Source of the DNA: Panicum virgatum
Lineage: Eukaryota; Streptophyta; Magnoliopsida; Poales; Poaceae
Length of the DNA stretch: 64,000 bases
Direction of reading: 5' to 3'
NCBI RefSeq assembly: GCF_016808335.1
Contig: NC_053144.1
Coordinates: 18,336,403-18,400,402, forward strand
Shown in pieces: positions 46,163 through 57,658 of the stretch. The position numbers and the translations under genes are program-made. Positions within the stretch are counted from its first letter, which is position 1, and every line of letters starts with the position of its first letter. Under the pieces are notes generated by a model. It saw only the letters and a list, made by a program, of their open reading frames with translations, ran no database searches and was not told the DNA's origin.

Positions 46163-47563
46163 TGTCGGTGCCCGTGGGGCCGTACGTCCACCAAAAAGGT
46201 GTGCGGGAGCACTGTACTATCTTGCACCGGTGATGCCTGTAGTAGGTGTACAAGCGGGGCGAGAGAGGGAGGAAAGCTCCCAAGTTACTGCTAGAGGAGG
46301 AGTTGATTGAGACGAGTGCCAATATCGGGGTTCAGAGGAACGTATGTGCTCAGCTAGTAGTGCGAAGCATTGTTTTCTACCGAGTGGGCCGACCCCCCTT
46401 TTATAGACACAAGGAGGGGCGGTGTACATGCACAGGGGATCGTGGAAGTCGTCGTCTTCTTCCCGAATCGCGGGGATGCAGTGATCGAGTACTGTGAAAA
46501 GTACACTGTGGGGTATGGCGCCGGTCGTGGCAGTCGTCCTGGGCATCGTCCTTGACTCCATCTCACCGGACCAACGGTCCCGGTCCCGGACCCGCTTCCC
46601 GCTCGGGGACGGGTCCGGTGTCACCACGTGTCCCAGAGGTGGAAAATGCTCAGCACCTGTGGCCGTGGACTCGGACCCCCGCAAGTGGGTCCGGGACCTC
46701 CACGTGCCATCCGGACTCCCGCGGATGGGTCCGGGACCTCCACGTGCCATCAGGACTCTCGCGAGCTCTCGGCTCAGCTAGCTGCTCGGGAGGGGTCCGG
46801 AGCCGCAACGTGTCACGCAGACGCGTGCGCGGGCGGAGATCGCGCCGGCGTCCTGGCTCCATCGGGCAGAATGGTCGTTGCTGTGGGGGTTCCATCCTCC
46901 AGGCGTGGCGTGGCGGCGTTCCGAGGGTCCTACAGGCCAGGGTCTTGTCCCGGTCAAGGCCGGAGCCGCTTTCGAGGGTCGTGCCCATGCCGTTCGAGGG
47001 CTCCGCGGAAGGGAAAGTACGAAGGAGGTATGGGGAGTTGGCAGTATAGTAGCTGGAGCAGTGCCGAGCACGTCTTGCACCACGTCGCAAGTTCCCACAG
47101 TGTCGCCACAGCGTCCGAAATGGCAGAGCAGTGACCGGAGTTGGCGGACGAGACTCCGGTCACAACCACTGTGGGGAATGGCGGCCTGACGCCGTCTGAC
47201 CCGGGTGCTGTGGAGGAGTGGTTGGCATTAATACCTCCGTACGGCGGGCGGGTGAGCGAAAGGGCCATTTGTCCCTTCCGCCGAAGGGTGGCCTCGAGCG
47301 AGGCGGACACGCGGGGCGCGGTCGAGGGCTTCGACGGGGAGCCCTCGAGCGAGGCGGAGCTCACCCCGCGGGTCCGAGAGGGGGGTGCGGATGGGCCGCA
47401 CTGCATACGTGGGCCGTGTGTTGGGCTTCTTTGAGTCATTTCCTTTCTTCCAGGTTGGAAGGAGGCTGTAGACTTTCGTGGGCCCGGTTGCTCAGCATAT
47501 TATTGCGTTTTTAGGGCGGTTTTAGTCCTCTGATTAGGGTGCCCCTAATCATGGTACCCGACA
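46163..47563 (-). repeat. Element 3 3' LTR (left copy)
   Basis: Edges TGTCGGTGCC and TACCCGACA. About 105 bp present in the right copy (about 60957-61062) are missing just inside the left edge. Minus-strand TATA box TATAAAAGG at 46405-46397. Confidence 0.9.
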
Positions 47564-47580
47564 GTAGCCCCCGAGCCTTT
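47564..47580 (-). promoter_or_regulatory. Element 3 polypurine tract
   Basis: Minus-strand AAAGGCTCGGGGGCTAC directly before the 3' LTR, the usual site of plus-strand priming. The 12-mer CTCGGGGGCTAC recurs exactly at 48878-48867 and 54286-54275. Confidence 0.8.
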
Positions 47581-48084
47581 GGTCGAGTCAGGGGATTCGG
47601 CCAAAGGGTATTTCGGCAAATTTACCCCTTGATGTGATCGATCGGTGCTGCGCTCCCACCAAACGCATCCGGATGCTGGCCTGGTGGATGCGACAACTCG
47701 TCGGTCGGGGTAGTGCGCCTGCGGAAAAAGCACTTCGAGGCGCGCGCGCCTTCTTGTCTTATTCGGGTGGCGAGACGCGTCAGCGCGCTGAGCAGGCTAG
47801 GGCCATGATGGCGCCTGCTGCTCTGCAGTTGGTGCTATTGCCGCGCTGTCCCGCGTTCAGGGTCTCAGTCCTGCTTTCCCTAGTCGCCTTGCGACGCGCC
47901 GTTCGAGGGCAGTCGACCAGCGCCGATGCTGGGCTGCTCAGCGTCCAGGGGCTCGGCTTTGCGTTGTTTGGTCACGTCTCGGCACGGTAACCGAGGGCAT
48001 CTTTTACTCGTGGGGTGCCGCACCGTCACGAGCGGTCCATGCCTTCCCCTTGCGACAGGCTTAAAGCTTGCCGCCCGATGCGGC
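47581..48084 (+). other. Spacer between polypurine tract and antisense unit A of element 3
   Basis: GC-rich, with no recognised domain. It leads to a plus-strand TATA box at 48085. Confidence 0.4.
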
Positions 48085-48093
48085 TATAAATAG
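48085..48093 (+). promoter_or_regulatory. TATA box of antisense unit A, element 3
   Basis: TATAAATAG in a GC-rich setting (GCGGCTATAAATAGGG), plus strand, opposite to pol. The first ATGs follow within 50-300 bases. It looks like an authentic pol II core promoter inside the element. Confidence 0.6.
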
Positions 48094-48377
48094 GGATTGT
48101 GGGACTCCTTTTCCTCTCCAACTTCCCTGCTCTTACTTCTAGCATCACCTAAGTCTAGTAATGTTTCCCTTTGCCTTTCACGGTCATCCCCCGGACGGGG
48201 TGGCCTGGCTTCTTTAGGCTTTAATGCTAGAAGAATGTTTGCGAGCGGTGAGGGAAAGCTGGAGAGGGCGTGCTCACCATCCCTCAGCTTCTGTGGGATT
48301 AGCAGAAGAACATTGGGCCCAAGGGGTCCTGCCTCTGCGATGTCCCTCAGCCTGAAGGGGCGTTGAGACGCCTGACC

Positions 48378-48731
48378 ATGGCGTCGGCGCCAGGTTTGGT
48401 GGCCGTTCTTCGCATCGTCCCTCTTGGCGACAACGTTGCTCTCGGGGAGATGGTGCAGAGGGTGCTGTCCGCCAGCTTGACCCCCCGCAAGGTCTTCGGT
48501 GGAGGAGACGCTAGAAGAAAGCTTGCGAGGAGGGCATCCCGCCGGACCCATGCGGTCTGGGGCTGCTCCTCGCAATCCCGAGCAGCCTGGTTGCGATGTC
48601 GGCCAAGGACTCGGTGCTCTTCATCGGCGCTCGCTCCTCCCCAAGACAGGGAAAATTGCCATGCGGGTGGCAACGCATTTGTACTTTTCGACGGCTTCGA
48701 GCCGGTAACCCTTTGTAATATTTGTTCGTAA
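48378..48731 (+). CDS. Small antisense ORF (unit A) of element 3
   Basis: 118-codon ORF from ATG 48378 (MASAPGLVAVLR) to TAA 48729-48731, downstream of the TATA box at 48085. No domain is recognised. It is Arg-rich in the middle and overlaps ORFs on the other strand, so coding status is uncertain. Another start in a different frame (48097, MWDSFSSPTS) is the nearest to the TATA box. Listed because it lies in a unit bounded by polypurine-type 12-mers. Confidence 0.3.
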   Translation: MASAPGLVAVLRIVPLGDNVALGEMVQRVLSASLTPRKVFGGGDARRKLARRASRRTHAVWGCSSQSRAAWLRCRPRTRCSSSALAPPQDRENCHAGGNAFVLFDGFEPVTLCNICS

Positions 48732-49990
48732 AGAGCGATGAAGTCTCCTTCTCCTTTGCGGAGAGGATGATCGAGGGTGTAAGGGTGAGCGTCACCCCTG
48801 CAGAGGATTTTGGTCATCGAATGTGTTAAGTTTCTTCCGTGGGGGCGCGTCAGCGCACCCACGGGTGTAGCCCCCGAGGCCTTGGAGGAGTGTTTGCACT
48901 CGTCCAAGGGCTATAAACATCGCCCTGCTTTGTTGCTTTACTAAGGTGGCCGTCCAACCTCTTTTTCAGCCGGCATCGGCATTTCTTTCGGCCGGCCTTG
49001 GTGTTTTTCGTGCTGGCACAGCGACCCTGAGTCCTGCTGAACCATCTGGCAGGCGCGCGTTAAGAGTGGGGGTTTTGGTTGAACACATGGAACTTCGTAA
49101 TCGACGGTTGTCGACCCATTCGAGGGTGCGGTCTGAGCCGCGGTGTGCGAGGAGCCTCCGAGCCCCGGCCTGCGTGAAGGCGTTCAGGGGACCCTCAACT
49201 TTTATTACGACCCTCGTCGCCCTTCCGCAGGGAGGAGGGGGTGAAGCGCACCATGCTACCCATGCCCGGGCCGCGAGCTATGGCTGCTTCAGTGACCTGT
49301 TATCGGGTAGTTCAAGTGGACGTCCGTGCCCCATTCGATAAGGGTCGGCTCGTGGTTCGTGGACACGTCACATAAAGCGCTTGCAAAGGTTCGCTAGGCG
49401 AGGCTCGGACCCGTTCGATAGGGTCCGAAGGCTCGATTCTCTCCCTTGATGTGATCCCCCTACTAGGCACCCTCGACTGGCCTTGAATACTGCGTAGGAT
49501 GTCTCGAACTCCGCGTTCAAGGGTAGCTTGTACGGCACATCCATGCAGTCCCTGGCTCTGGCGATCTGGGGCGCCTGTCGAACCCTCGACGGGCCAGGCT
49601 TCGAACCCCTGATCAGTAAGGCCTCGGAATGAGGTTCCTTCGAGGGTGAAGAGCCCCCGAAAGGAATATTCCATCACGGTTCGCAAACGGCGCGGAGTCG
49701 CAGGTCGTGCGCGCGGGTCTTTCGCTGGTCGTGGGCGACGTGGCCCAATACGTGCGGTGCAGTGCGGGCGCGCCTTTTCAGGCGGCTGCCTCGGGTAGGC
49801 GAAGAGGCGTGGGCGGCGGCTGACGGATAGAACAGTTCTACAGCTGCGCCGTGCCCGTCGGTTACTACGCCGTAATTATTACCAACTGCGCGCGTGGGAG
49901 ACTCCGCGGTCGTGGGGCCCAGCCGTCAGCGATAACAAAATCTACCGCATTGAATGCGGCGGATTCGGGCCACGGCGGCGAATCCGCCTA
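48732..49990 (+). other. Spacer between antisense units A and B of element 3
   Basis: GC-rich, dense in CCCTCG/CGAGGG, with the polypurine-like 12-mer at 48867-48878. No gene recognised. A TATA-like GATAAAAATG at about 49999-50008 ends it. Confidence 0.45.
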
Positions 49991-50179
49991 TTTTGATGGA
50001 TAAAAATGGGGAACGGGGATTGTTTGGGCTCACCTGGCCATTTTGCCTTCGTCTCCCGTGCCTTTCCCGCCTCCCCTGCATGCTGAGCCTAGAACCAAGA
50101 GCGAGAGGAGGAAGAAGGAGAGAGCAAGAGCACACCTTAGCCACTGTAGAGCTTGCCTTCCCGCACCCCCTAGCGGTTT

Positions 50180-53100
50180 GAAACGATATCGGATGTCCAG
50201 GAGCCGTTGTTGTGGGGGAAGTCCACCGCCACCGAGGCGGTTTTGGAGCACCTGGTCGTCGACAGGCTGCTGCCGGTGAACATCAACTCGGAGCGGCCGG
50301 CATGGATTCCCCCGCGGTCGGAGGAGACCGAACCGAATCCCCCCGAGGGTTTCGTCGTGAGTCTCGTGCGACTCCACGAGCAGGGATTCGGCGTCCCCAT
50401 CGGTAGATTCATGCGGGCGTTGTGCGAGTACTATGGGTGGAGCTGCACAACTTCGACCCCAACTCCATATCGCAGGCGGCGGTCTTCGTCGCTGTCTGCG
50501 AGGGGTATCTAGGGATCGAGGCGCACTGGGATCTGTGGATCCATTTGTTTCGTGGAGAGCTCTTCATCGAGAACGTACGGGGCCAGCCGAAGAGGTTCAC
50601 CCGCGCCGGCGGTCTGATGCTTCACCTGCGCCCATCCCTGAGGAGTTTGTACATCCCCAACAGGATGACGATGAACAACGCCGGGTGGACTCAAGGGTGG
50701 TTTTACCGGCGCAACTTCGGCAACCGGCTCCCGGCGTTCACCAATAAGGTGCTCCGGGAGAGGCCGGAGAAGTGGGACTGGGGGGTATCGCCCCCAGCGC
50801 ATCAGGCCAGGCTCGAAGTGCTCACCGAGGCGTTGCAGCATCTGGCAAGGAGGGGGGTGGATGGCGGCGGCCGTCATCGCGAACTTTCAATGGCAGAGGG
50901 TGATTCCTCTCACGGAGAGGAGCCTGCCGATTTTCGACCTCGCCCCCAAGGCCCTGGCCTCGGGCTCGAGGACGTCGCCCGTGCTGCTCCCCCGTGATGT
51001 CACTGCCCGGAGGGCGAGGAACGCGGTGGCGGAGTTCCCTGACAACCCCGAGAATCTTTGGAAGATCAAGATGCGCCCCGAGGCGGGGTACCTTTCTGTG
51101 GTGAGTTCCAGTTTCAATTCGTTGCCGATTTGTGCTTCTCCTCTCCCCACTCCCTGATTCTGACTTGGTTGCGTTTCGCAGGGGTTGAGCCGCAGGGTCT
51201 ACACCTCGAGGCCTCCGGTCCCGGGGGAACGCGAAGTCAACCGCCTGCACGCAGAGGCTGTGAAGAAGCAGAAGGACACGGCGGAGGTCGCCGCCGCTAG
51301 GAAGAGGAAGGAAAAGCACGATAAGGCGTGCAAAATTGCGCACGCAGAGGGGAAGCCACGGCCCGCTACGCCCGAGTCCACCGAGGAGGAGGAGGGCTCC
51401 TCGGATGCCGAGATCAACTTCTCGGACGACGACGAGGCGGCGACAGGCACGGGTTCCCCGCCGGTCTATCGAGGGGCTGGCGACGAGGACGTGCCTGTGA
51501 CGCTGGGTGAGGTGAGGCTCACGCCAGGGTCGTTGGTGGATCCGCCCCTCGTAGGGGCGGAGCAGAGATCGCCCGCGCCATTGGCTGGACGAAGGTCGCC
51601 TACGCCGGTAGCGGGCGGGAGGTCGTCAACACCGGCGACGGGTAGGAGGACACCCGCGCCCGCGGTGTCGACGGGTGGCGACGGGTCCGCGGCAAGTGCG
51701 AAGACTTCCACACAGATGGCCTCGAGGCTTGAGGCTGATCCGAGGACGACTCCCTCGGGTTAGTCGTCAAGAGGTGTCAGTGTGCCGCGGGCCCGAAGGA
51801 GCGGCTCGGGCAAGCGCAACATGAGCGCCCGGTCAGGGTAAGTAATTTTGATTTTATTCTTCGTGTTCGCTTAATCAACCCCCAATCCTGCTGACTTCAG
51901 TGCTTCTTCCCCGATTACCAGCTCCGGGGCCGTCGCCAGGGATGCAGCCCTGCTTGCGCCGACCAAGGCCCTCAAGACCGGGGTGCGCGCCACACCGCAC
52001 ACGGCACCGCAGCCCCTGCCCGTCGTGGACATCGTGGCGGAGGCCGCGAAGCTCCCGGAGGCAATGGCTCGACGGGCTTAGAAGGCCCAACAGGCTCGAG
52101 CGCCGGAGAGCAGGGGCGACGTCGGCCAGGGCGGTACTGTAACGGCCGCCCAGGCTGACGCCGAGGGGGAGGTCGACCTGGGCGTTACGGATGACGCCAC
52201 CCGGCCGGACGTTGAAGTCGAGGCTGGTCGGGGCGATGCGGATAGCGCCGCCCGGCCGGTCGCAGGAGAAGGAGCTGGTGGGGACGCCTCGGAGCGCCCC
52301 TCCAGCCAAATCGAGGTGGAGACCCTCGTCCTCGTGCCCCCGAGGGCTGGGGTCGAGGGTCTCATGGAGAAGGAGTCGGCGCCAGGGGCGCTGGCAGTGG
52401 AGGAAACCTGCGTCCCGGAGCCTGCGGTGGCCCGGGACGGTGGTGTTGTTGTAGCGATAACGGCGCAAACGACGCCGGAGAACGTGGTGCCGGTGGTGCA
52501 GCTGCCGGAGAGCAGCGAGGAGTACGGGGATTCGAGGGACATCGACCCTGCTGTTGCTGCCAGCGCCGCCGACCGAATTGCCGAGTTCACATCGGCCTCC
52601 GAGGAGGTACTCAATGCGGGAACGTCCGAGGGGCCCCGTCCCGGGGCGATCGTCCAGTCCGGGGTCCCTCTGGAGTTTCTCCGCAACGAGCAGGAGGAGG
52701 AAGCCGTCTGGAAGGAGCAGTTCGAGGCCGGCTCTCAGATTCTGGGCCACCTCGACCGCGCCTTAGAGATTCATAGAACGACGGATTTCCAGATCAGCCA
52801 GGTAGGTGGCTCTCTCCCGGAATTGTTAGTATTTGGTCTTGATTTTGTTCGGTTCATTCACGCTCTTCCACTTGCAGCGGCTGAGGGACATCTCGCGCAA
52901 AAAGAGCGACGAGCTAAACCGGCTGTACTCCCAAATGCGCTGGCTTGGGCAGCACAATGCCGAATTGGTGCTGAAGAACATCGACGCCAACACCAAGATG
53001 ACAGATCTGGGGGCGCGTCAGCAGGCATTAGAGGAAGAGTTGGCGCGAACCGCCGGCGAGCGCGACGTCCAAAGGGCCGCGGCGGAGCAGAAGGCTCAGG

Positions 53101-53885
53101 AGGCCGAGGCACAGACTGCCGAGCTGTAGCGTGTGAGGGCGGCGCTCGAGCAGAAGGAGGTCGAGCTCCAGCACAAGGAGGCCGAGCTCCAAGGCAAGGA
53201 GGTTGAGCTCCAAGGCGAGAAGGCGACCGTCGCCACGCTCTCTAGGACCCTCGACGAAAAGGGCCAAGCCCTCGAGGAAAAGAAGGTGGCCATCCGGAAC
53301 GCGGAGGAGGACTCCTTGTCCTCGCTCGAAGGGGCCACCCGAGTCCAGCAGGAGGAAGCACAGAAGAATATCGCGGGTGAGTGCTCAAGATTTCGCTGTT
53401 GTTGGATTCTAATTTATCGCAGCTTATCTTGGCTCCTTTGATCAGAGCTGAGGCGGAGAGTGGCTAACGAGACTGCGGTGAAGGAGGCGGTCAACACCGC
53501 GCTCATGGCGGCGCAGGCTGAATATACGAACCTGGAGCAGACCGCTGTGAGCGTGTCTGGTAGCTCGGTGATCAGCCACCTGCGAGCGCTAGGTGGTCGG
53601 ATCGCCGACCATGCCAAGAGCACCTTTCGCCTTGGTGTCCTGCGAGCCCTCGCCGTGGCCTCGACGCACTACATCATGGACCTCCAGAGGGTATCGTCGG
53701 GGTACGTCGTCCCAACCGACGCCGATGCGGATGCTGCGTCGACCATCATGGATGACGCCGCCGCCGCCGCCGCCGAGGAGTTTGCCATCGTCCTGGCCGC
53801 GAAGCTGGAAGCCGACATCCCCCCCATAGCCGAATTCGATGCTATAGAAGACCCGCAAGGGGGGGGGATGATAACCTGTAGGTAG
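50180..53885 (+). pseudogene. Element 3 antisense gene (PF04195-like plus coiled coil), unit B
   Basis: Opposite strand to pol. The N-terminal exon has VQEPLLWGKSTAT and GVPIGRFMRALCEYYG. After a frameshift near 50430 comes the PF04195-like core LHNFDPNSISQAAVFVAVCE (about 50440-50500). A second frameshift near 50860 precedes FQWQRVIPLTERSLPIFDL. Introns with GT-AG borders: 51101-51181, about 51839-51900, 52802-52877 and 53377-53445. Middle exons are acidic and Pro/Gly-rich. The coiled coil is at 52878-53376 with KSDELNRLYSQMRWLG, interrupted by TAG 53127 where Gln fits. The last exon (53446-53885) has VLRALAVASTHYIMDLQRVS and ends at TAG. The layout parallels the element 1 antisense gene. 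Function unknown. Confidence 0.78.
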
Positions 53886-54456
53886 TCTGGGCCTCGGAGC
53901 CCATGTAATAAGTTAGTACTTTATCATAATAGTACTTGTAGATGTAAGACATTGGTGATTGTAAATCGACAGTGTGGCCCATCGAGGCCTTATGCGTTCG
54001 AGCCCTCGTTTTCTTTACTCTTTTTCCGTGTTCTCGTATGCGACTTTGGTAAACTTCTGCGAGGAATTTCGCGTTCATAAGTGACTTAGGCGTGAGGTGG
54101 TGAGGGGGGTGCTGTATCCCGGAGGCGTAGGCGGCCCCACGACTCGGCCGGCCCCGTACCGTAGTTGCTTATGCCTCGCGTCCGTTTTTCCCAAGTATAC
54201 GAGAAACTTACATACAGAAATTTTTCGAAAAAACGTTGGCGATTTTTTTTGGACGTTCGGGGGTTCCCCCCATAGTAGCCCCCGAGGGAGGCTTGGCTTT
54301 GCTGAGGGTAAAGCCAGGCGTACCTCAGTGTTTGTGTGCCTCCGAGCCCCCGAGGGTCCGGAAAGTTCCCAAAAAATAAACAAGTAGAGCATACCCCTTT
54401 ATTGTTTTGGGAAATTGTAAAAGCGAGTACAAACGATGTACAAATAGCTTGGAACT
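53886..54456. other. Convergent spacer between antisense gene and pol of element 3
   Basis: Holds the 3' ends of the antisense gene (53885) and integrase (54457), with the exact polypurine-like 12-mer at 54275-54286 and AAAAAATAAACAAG near 54374. No gene seen. Confidence 0.5.
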
Positions 54457-55375
54457 CTAAGGATAGAAGTGACGTAGCTGCTGTATGTTCCAAGTATTGG
54501 TGAGGACTTCGCCGTTTTCGTTTTCCAGCTTGTACGTGCCGGGCTTGAGCACCTCGGCGATGATGTATGGGCCTTCCCACGGTGGTGAGCTTGTGGCGGC
54601 CCTTGTTGTTCTGTCGAAGCCTTAGCACCAAGTCCCCTTTATTGAGGTCTCGGCGCCGAACTCTCTGCGCTTGATATCTTCGCAGGGACTGCTGATAACG
54701 CGCAGAGTGTAGGAGCGCCACGTCTTGAGCCTCGTCCACTTGATCCTGCGAGTCCTCGCGGGCTTGCTGGTTCCGCTGTTCTTGATAGGCCTTGAGCCTC
54801 TGTGACCCGTACTCCAGGTCCGTGGGGAGCATGGCCCTCGTCCTCAGGCTCCAAATAACCGAGGGTAGCTCTGTGAGCCACCTCCGGCCAAACTTGTTCA
54901 GCTTGTTGAAGATCCTTGGCTTCAGTCCTTGGAGGATCATGCCATTGGCACGCTCCACTTGCCCATTCGTCTGTGGGTGCGCCACAGCTGACCAGTCCAC
55001 GCGTATGTGGTATCTGTCGAAGAATGCCAAGAATTTCTTGCCTGTGAACTGGGTGCCATTGTCGGTGATGATTGAATTCAGGACCCCAAACCTGAAGACA
55101 ATATCAGTAAAGAACAGAACAGCTTGCTCGGATCTAATCTTGCCGATGGGTCGAGCCTCGATCCACTTGGAGAATTTGTCGATTGCCACCAACAAGTGGG
55201 TGAAGCCCCCGGGCGCCTTCTGTAGCGGGCCGACGAGGTCCAGCCCCCACACGGCAAACGGCCATGTGACGGGGATGGTCTGCAGAGCATGGGCCGGGAG
55301 GTGCGTTTTTCGAGCGTAGAACTGGCAACCCTCGCAGGTTCGCACGACGTCGGTGGCGTCGGCGACCGCGGTGGG
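54457..55375 (-). pseudogene. Element 3 integrase (internal deletion, frameshift)
   Basis: The zinc finger Cys pair is in CEGCQFY. The DDE residues are in WGLDLVGPL, ITDNGTQF and NGQVERAN. After WSLRTRA the segment jumps to MLPTDLEYGS, so about 20 residues usual in this family are missing without loss of frame. A one-base loss near 54575 shifts the C-terminal SH3-like region; in the correct frame it ends HFYP and TAG 54459-54457. It would insert cDNA, but this copy is damaged. Confidence 0.83.
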
Positions 55376-56656
55376 CTAGTAAAAGCCTTGTCGAAACGCA
55401 TTACCCACGAGGGTACATGGCGCGACGTGGTGACCGCAGATGCCAACGTGGATGTCAAGGATCAGGTCCTTGCCCTCGGGGATGGGGATGCATCGCTGCA
55501 AAACTCCCGAGGGACTGTGTTTGTACAGCTCGTCGTCAATTAGGACAAAGGACTTGGCCCGCCTAGCGAGGCGCCGCGCCTGAGCACGGTCCGAGGGTAG
55601 GATCCCTCGAATCATCCAGTCGAGGTACTGGGTGCGCCAATGTTGCGAAGAAGGGGCCTCGTCGATCTCCATTGCTTCGGCTTCGTCCATGGAGGAGGTC
55701 TCAAAGTCAATGTCCATGGGCTCGGCCTCGTCCGCTGAGGGGTTCCCGCCAGAGGGCCCAGCATTCGAGGGGCCTGGTTCCGCCGGATCCTTGGATTCGA
55801 CGGAAGGCTTGGCGATATCGCGAGCAAAGATGTTCGGGGGGACGGTGGTCCGCCTTGACGCGATCTTGGCTAGTTCGTCGGCATCCTCGTTGTACTTGCA
55901 CGGGACATGGTTGAGTTCTAGACCGTCGAACTTTTCTTCGAGGTGGCGTACTGCATTGCAGTATGCCTCCATCTTCGGGCCGTGACAGCTAGACTCATTC
56001 GTCACTTGGTCGATGACGAGCTGAGAGTCACTGCGTACGTCGAGGCGCTTGACGCCAAGCTCGATGGCGATGCGGAGGCCACTGAGGAGGGCCTCGTACT
56101 CTGCCATGTTCTTAGACGCGGGGAAATGCAGGCGTATTACGTAGCGCATGTGCTTTCCGAGGGGCGAGATGAAGAGAAGGCCGGCGCCGGCGCCGGTTTT
56201 CATCACCGACCCGTCGAAGTACATGGTCCAGCATTCAGCTTGGATTTGTGGTGGGGGTAGCTGAATGTCCGTCCACTCAGCGACGAAGTCGGCCAAGACT
56301 TGGGACTTGATCGCCTTGCGAGGGGGTGAGAGTTTCTCCCATCAGCTCCACCGACCACTTGGCAATTCTACCCTTGGCTTCCCTGTTGCGGACTATCTCT
56401 CCCAGAGGGAAAGACGAGACCACGGTGATGGGATGGGCCTCGAAGTAGTGGCGCAGTTTGCGCCGAGCCAAAACCACTGCGTATAGCAGCTTCTGGATCT
56501 GCGGATAGCGTGTCTTGCTTTCGGACAACACTTCGCTGATGTAGTACACCGGCCATTGGATAGGCAGAGCATGTCCGTCCTCTTGTCTTTCGACAACGAC
56601 CACCGCGCTGACCACTTGGGTCGTCGCAGCTACGTACAGATAGAGGGGCTCAACGT
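55376..56656 (-). pseudogene. Element 3 tandem RNase H domains
   Basis: The connection RNase H lies at 56615-56290 (VYYISEVLSESKTRYPQIQK). A frameshift near 56290 leads to the second RNase H (56296-55376) with MYFDGSVMKTGAG, NMAEYEALLSGLRIA, VRSDSQLVIDQV and NEDADELAKIAS, so all four acidic residues are kept. A linker with many acidic residues (SSMDEAEAMEIDEAP) precedes the integrase zinc-finger region. Two RNase H domains support the Tat lineage. Confidence 0.83.
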
Positions 56657-57658
56657 CTATGGGTGGTGTGAGAATGGGGCGTGAGTGAGCGATGCCTTCA
56701 GCCCGTCAAGGGCTTCTTGAGCCTCGGGGGTCCACATGAAGCGCTCAGTTTTCCTCAGGTGTCGATACAGGGGCAAGACTTTCTCGCTGAGATGCGAGAT
56801 GAATCGGCTGAGGGACGCTAGGCATCCCATGACCCTCTGTACCCCCTTTAGGTCTCGGATAGGTCCCAACCGAGTGATGGCCGAGACTTTCTCAGGGTTG
56901 GGTTCGATGACCCGCTGGGAGACAATGAAGCCCAAGATCATGCCTCGAGGAACTCTGAACACGCACTTCTCGGGGTTGAGTTTTACCCCTTTGGCCCTTA
57001 GGCAATCGAATGCGATCCTGAGATCGGCTACCAGGTCGTCCGCCTCCCTGGATTTTACGACGATGTCGTCGACATATGCTTCTACGTTCCGCCCGAGATG
57101 GTCCCCGAATATGTGGAGCATACACCGCTGATATGTAGCTCCGGCGTTTCTGAGGCCAAAGGGCATCGTGACGTAGCAGTACATGCTGAAAGGTGTGATA
57201 AAAGAGGTCGCGATCTGGTCGGACTCTCTCATCTTGATTTGGTGGTAACCGGAATAAGCATCAAGAAAGGATAAAAGTTCACATCCCGCAGTTGAATCTA
57301 CGATTTGATCAATACGTGGCAAAGGAAAGGAAACCTTCGGACATGCTTTATTTAAACTAGTGTAGTCTACGCACATCCTCCAACTTCCATTCTTTTTCTT
57401 CACTAATACAGGATTAGCTAGCCACTCGGGATGGAATACCTCCTTGATGAATCCGGCCACCAGAAGTTTCTGCAGCTCCTCGCCGATCACCCGTCGCTTG
57501 AGCTCGTCGAAGCGTCGCAGGCGCTGCTTCACCGGCTTGGAGTTGGGTCGGATATCAAGGGAGTGCTCGGCGACCTCCCTCGGTATGCCAGGCATGTCCG
57601 AGGGGCTACACGCAAAGATGTCTACGTTGGCGCGGAGAAAGTCGACGAGCACCACTTC
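56657..57658 (-). pseudogene. Element 3 reverse transcriptase
   Basis: Continuous in frame with the protease after TAG 57659. VLVDFLRANVDIFACSPSDM starts the domain (57655). NGSWRMCVDYTSLNKACPK and the catalytic EAYVDDIVVKS (about 57075) are present. The thumb and RNH linker region LYRHLRKTERFMWTPEAQEA follows. The frame is lost near 56660 before the connection RNase H. Confidence 0.87.
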
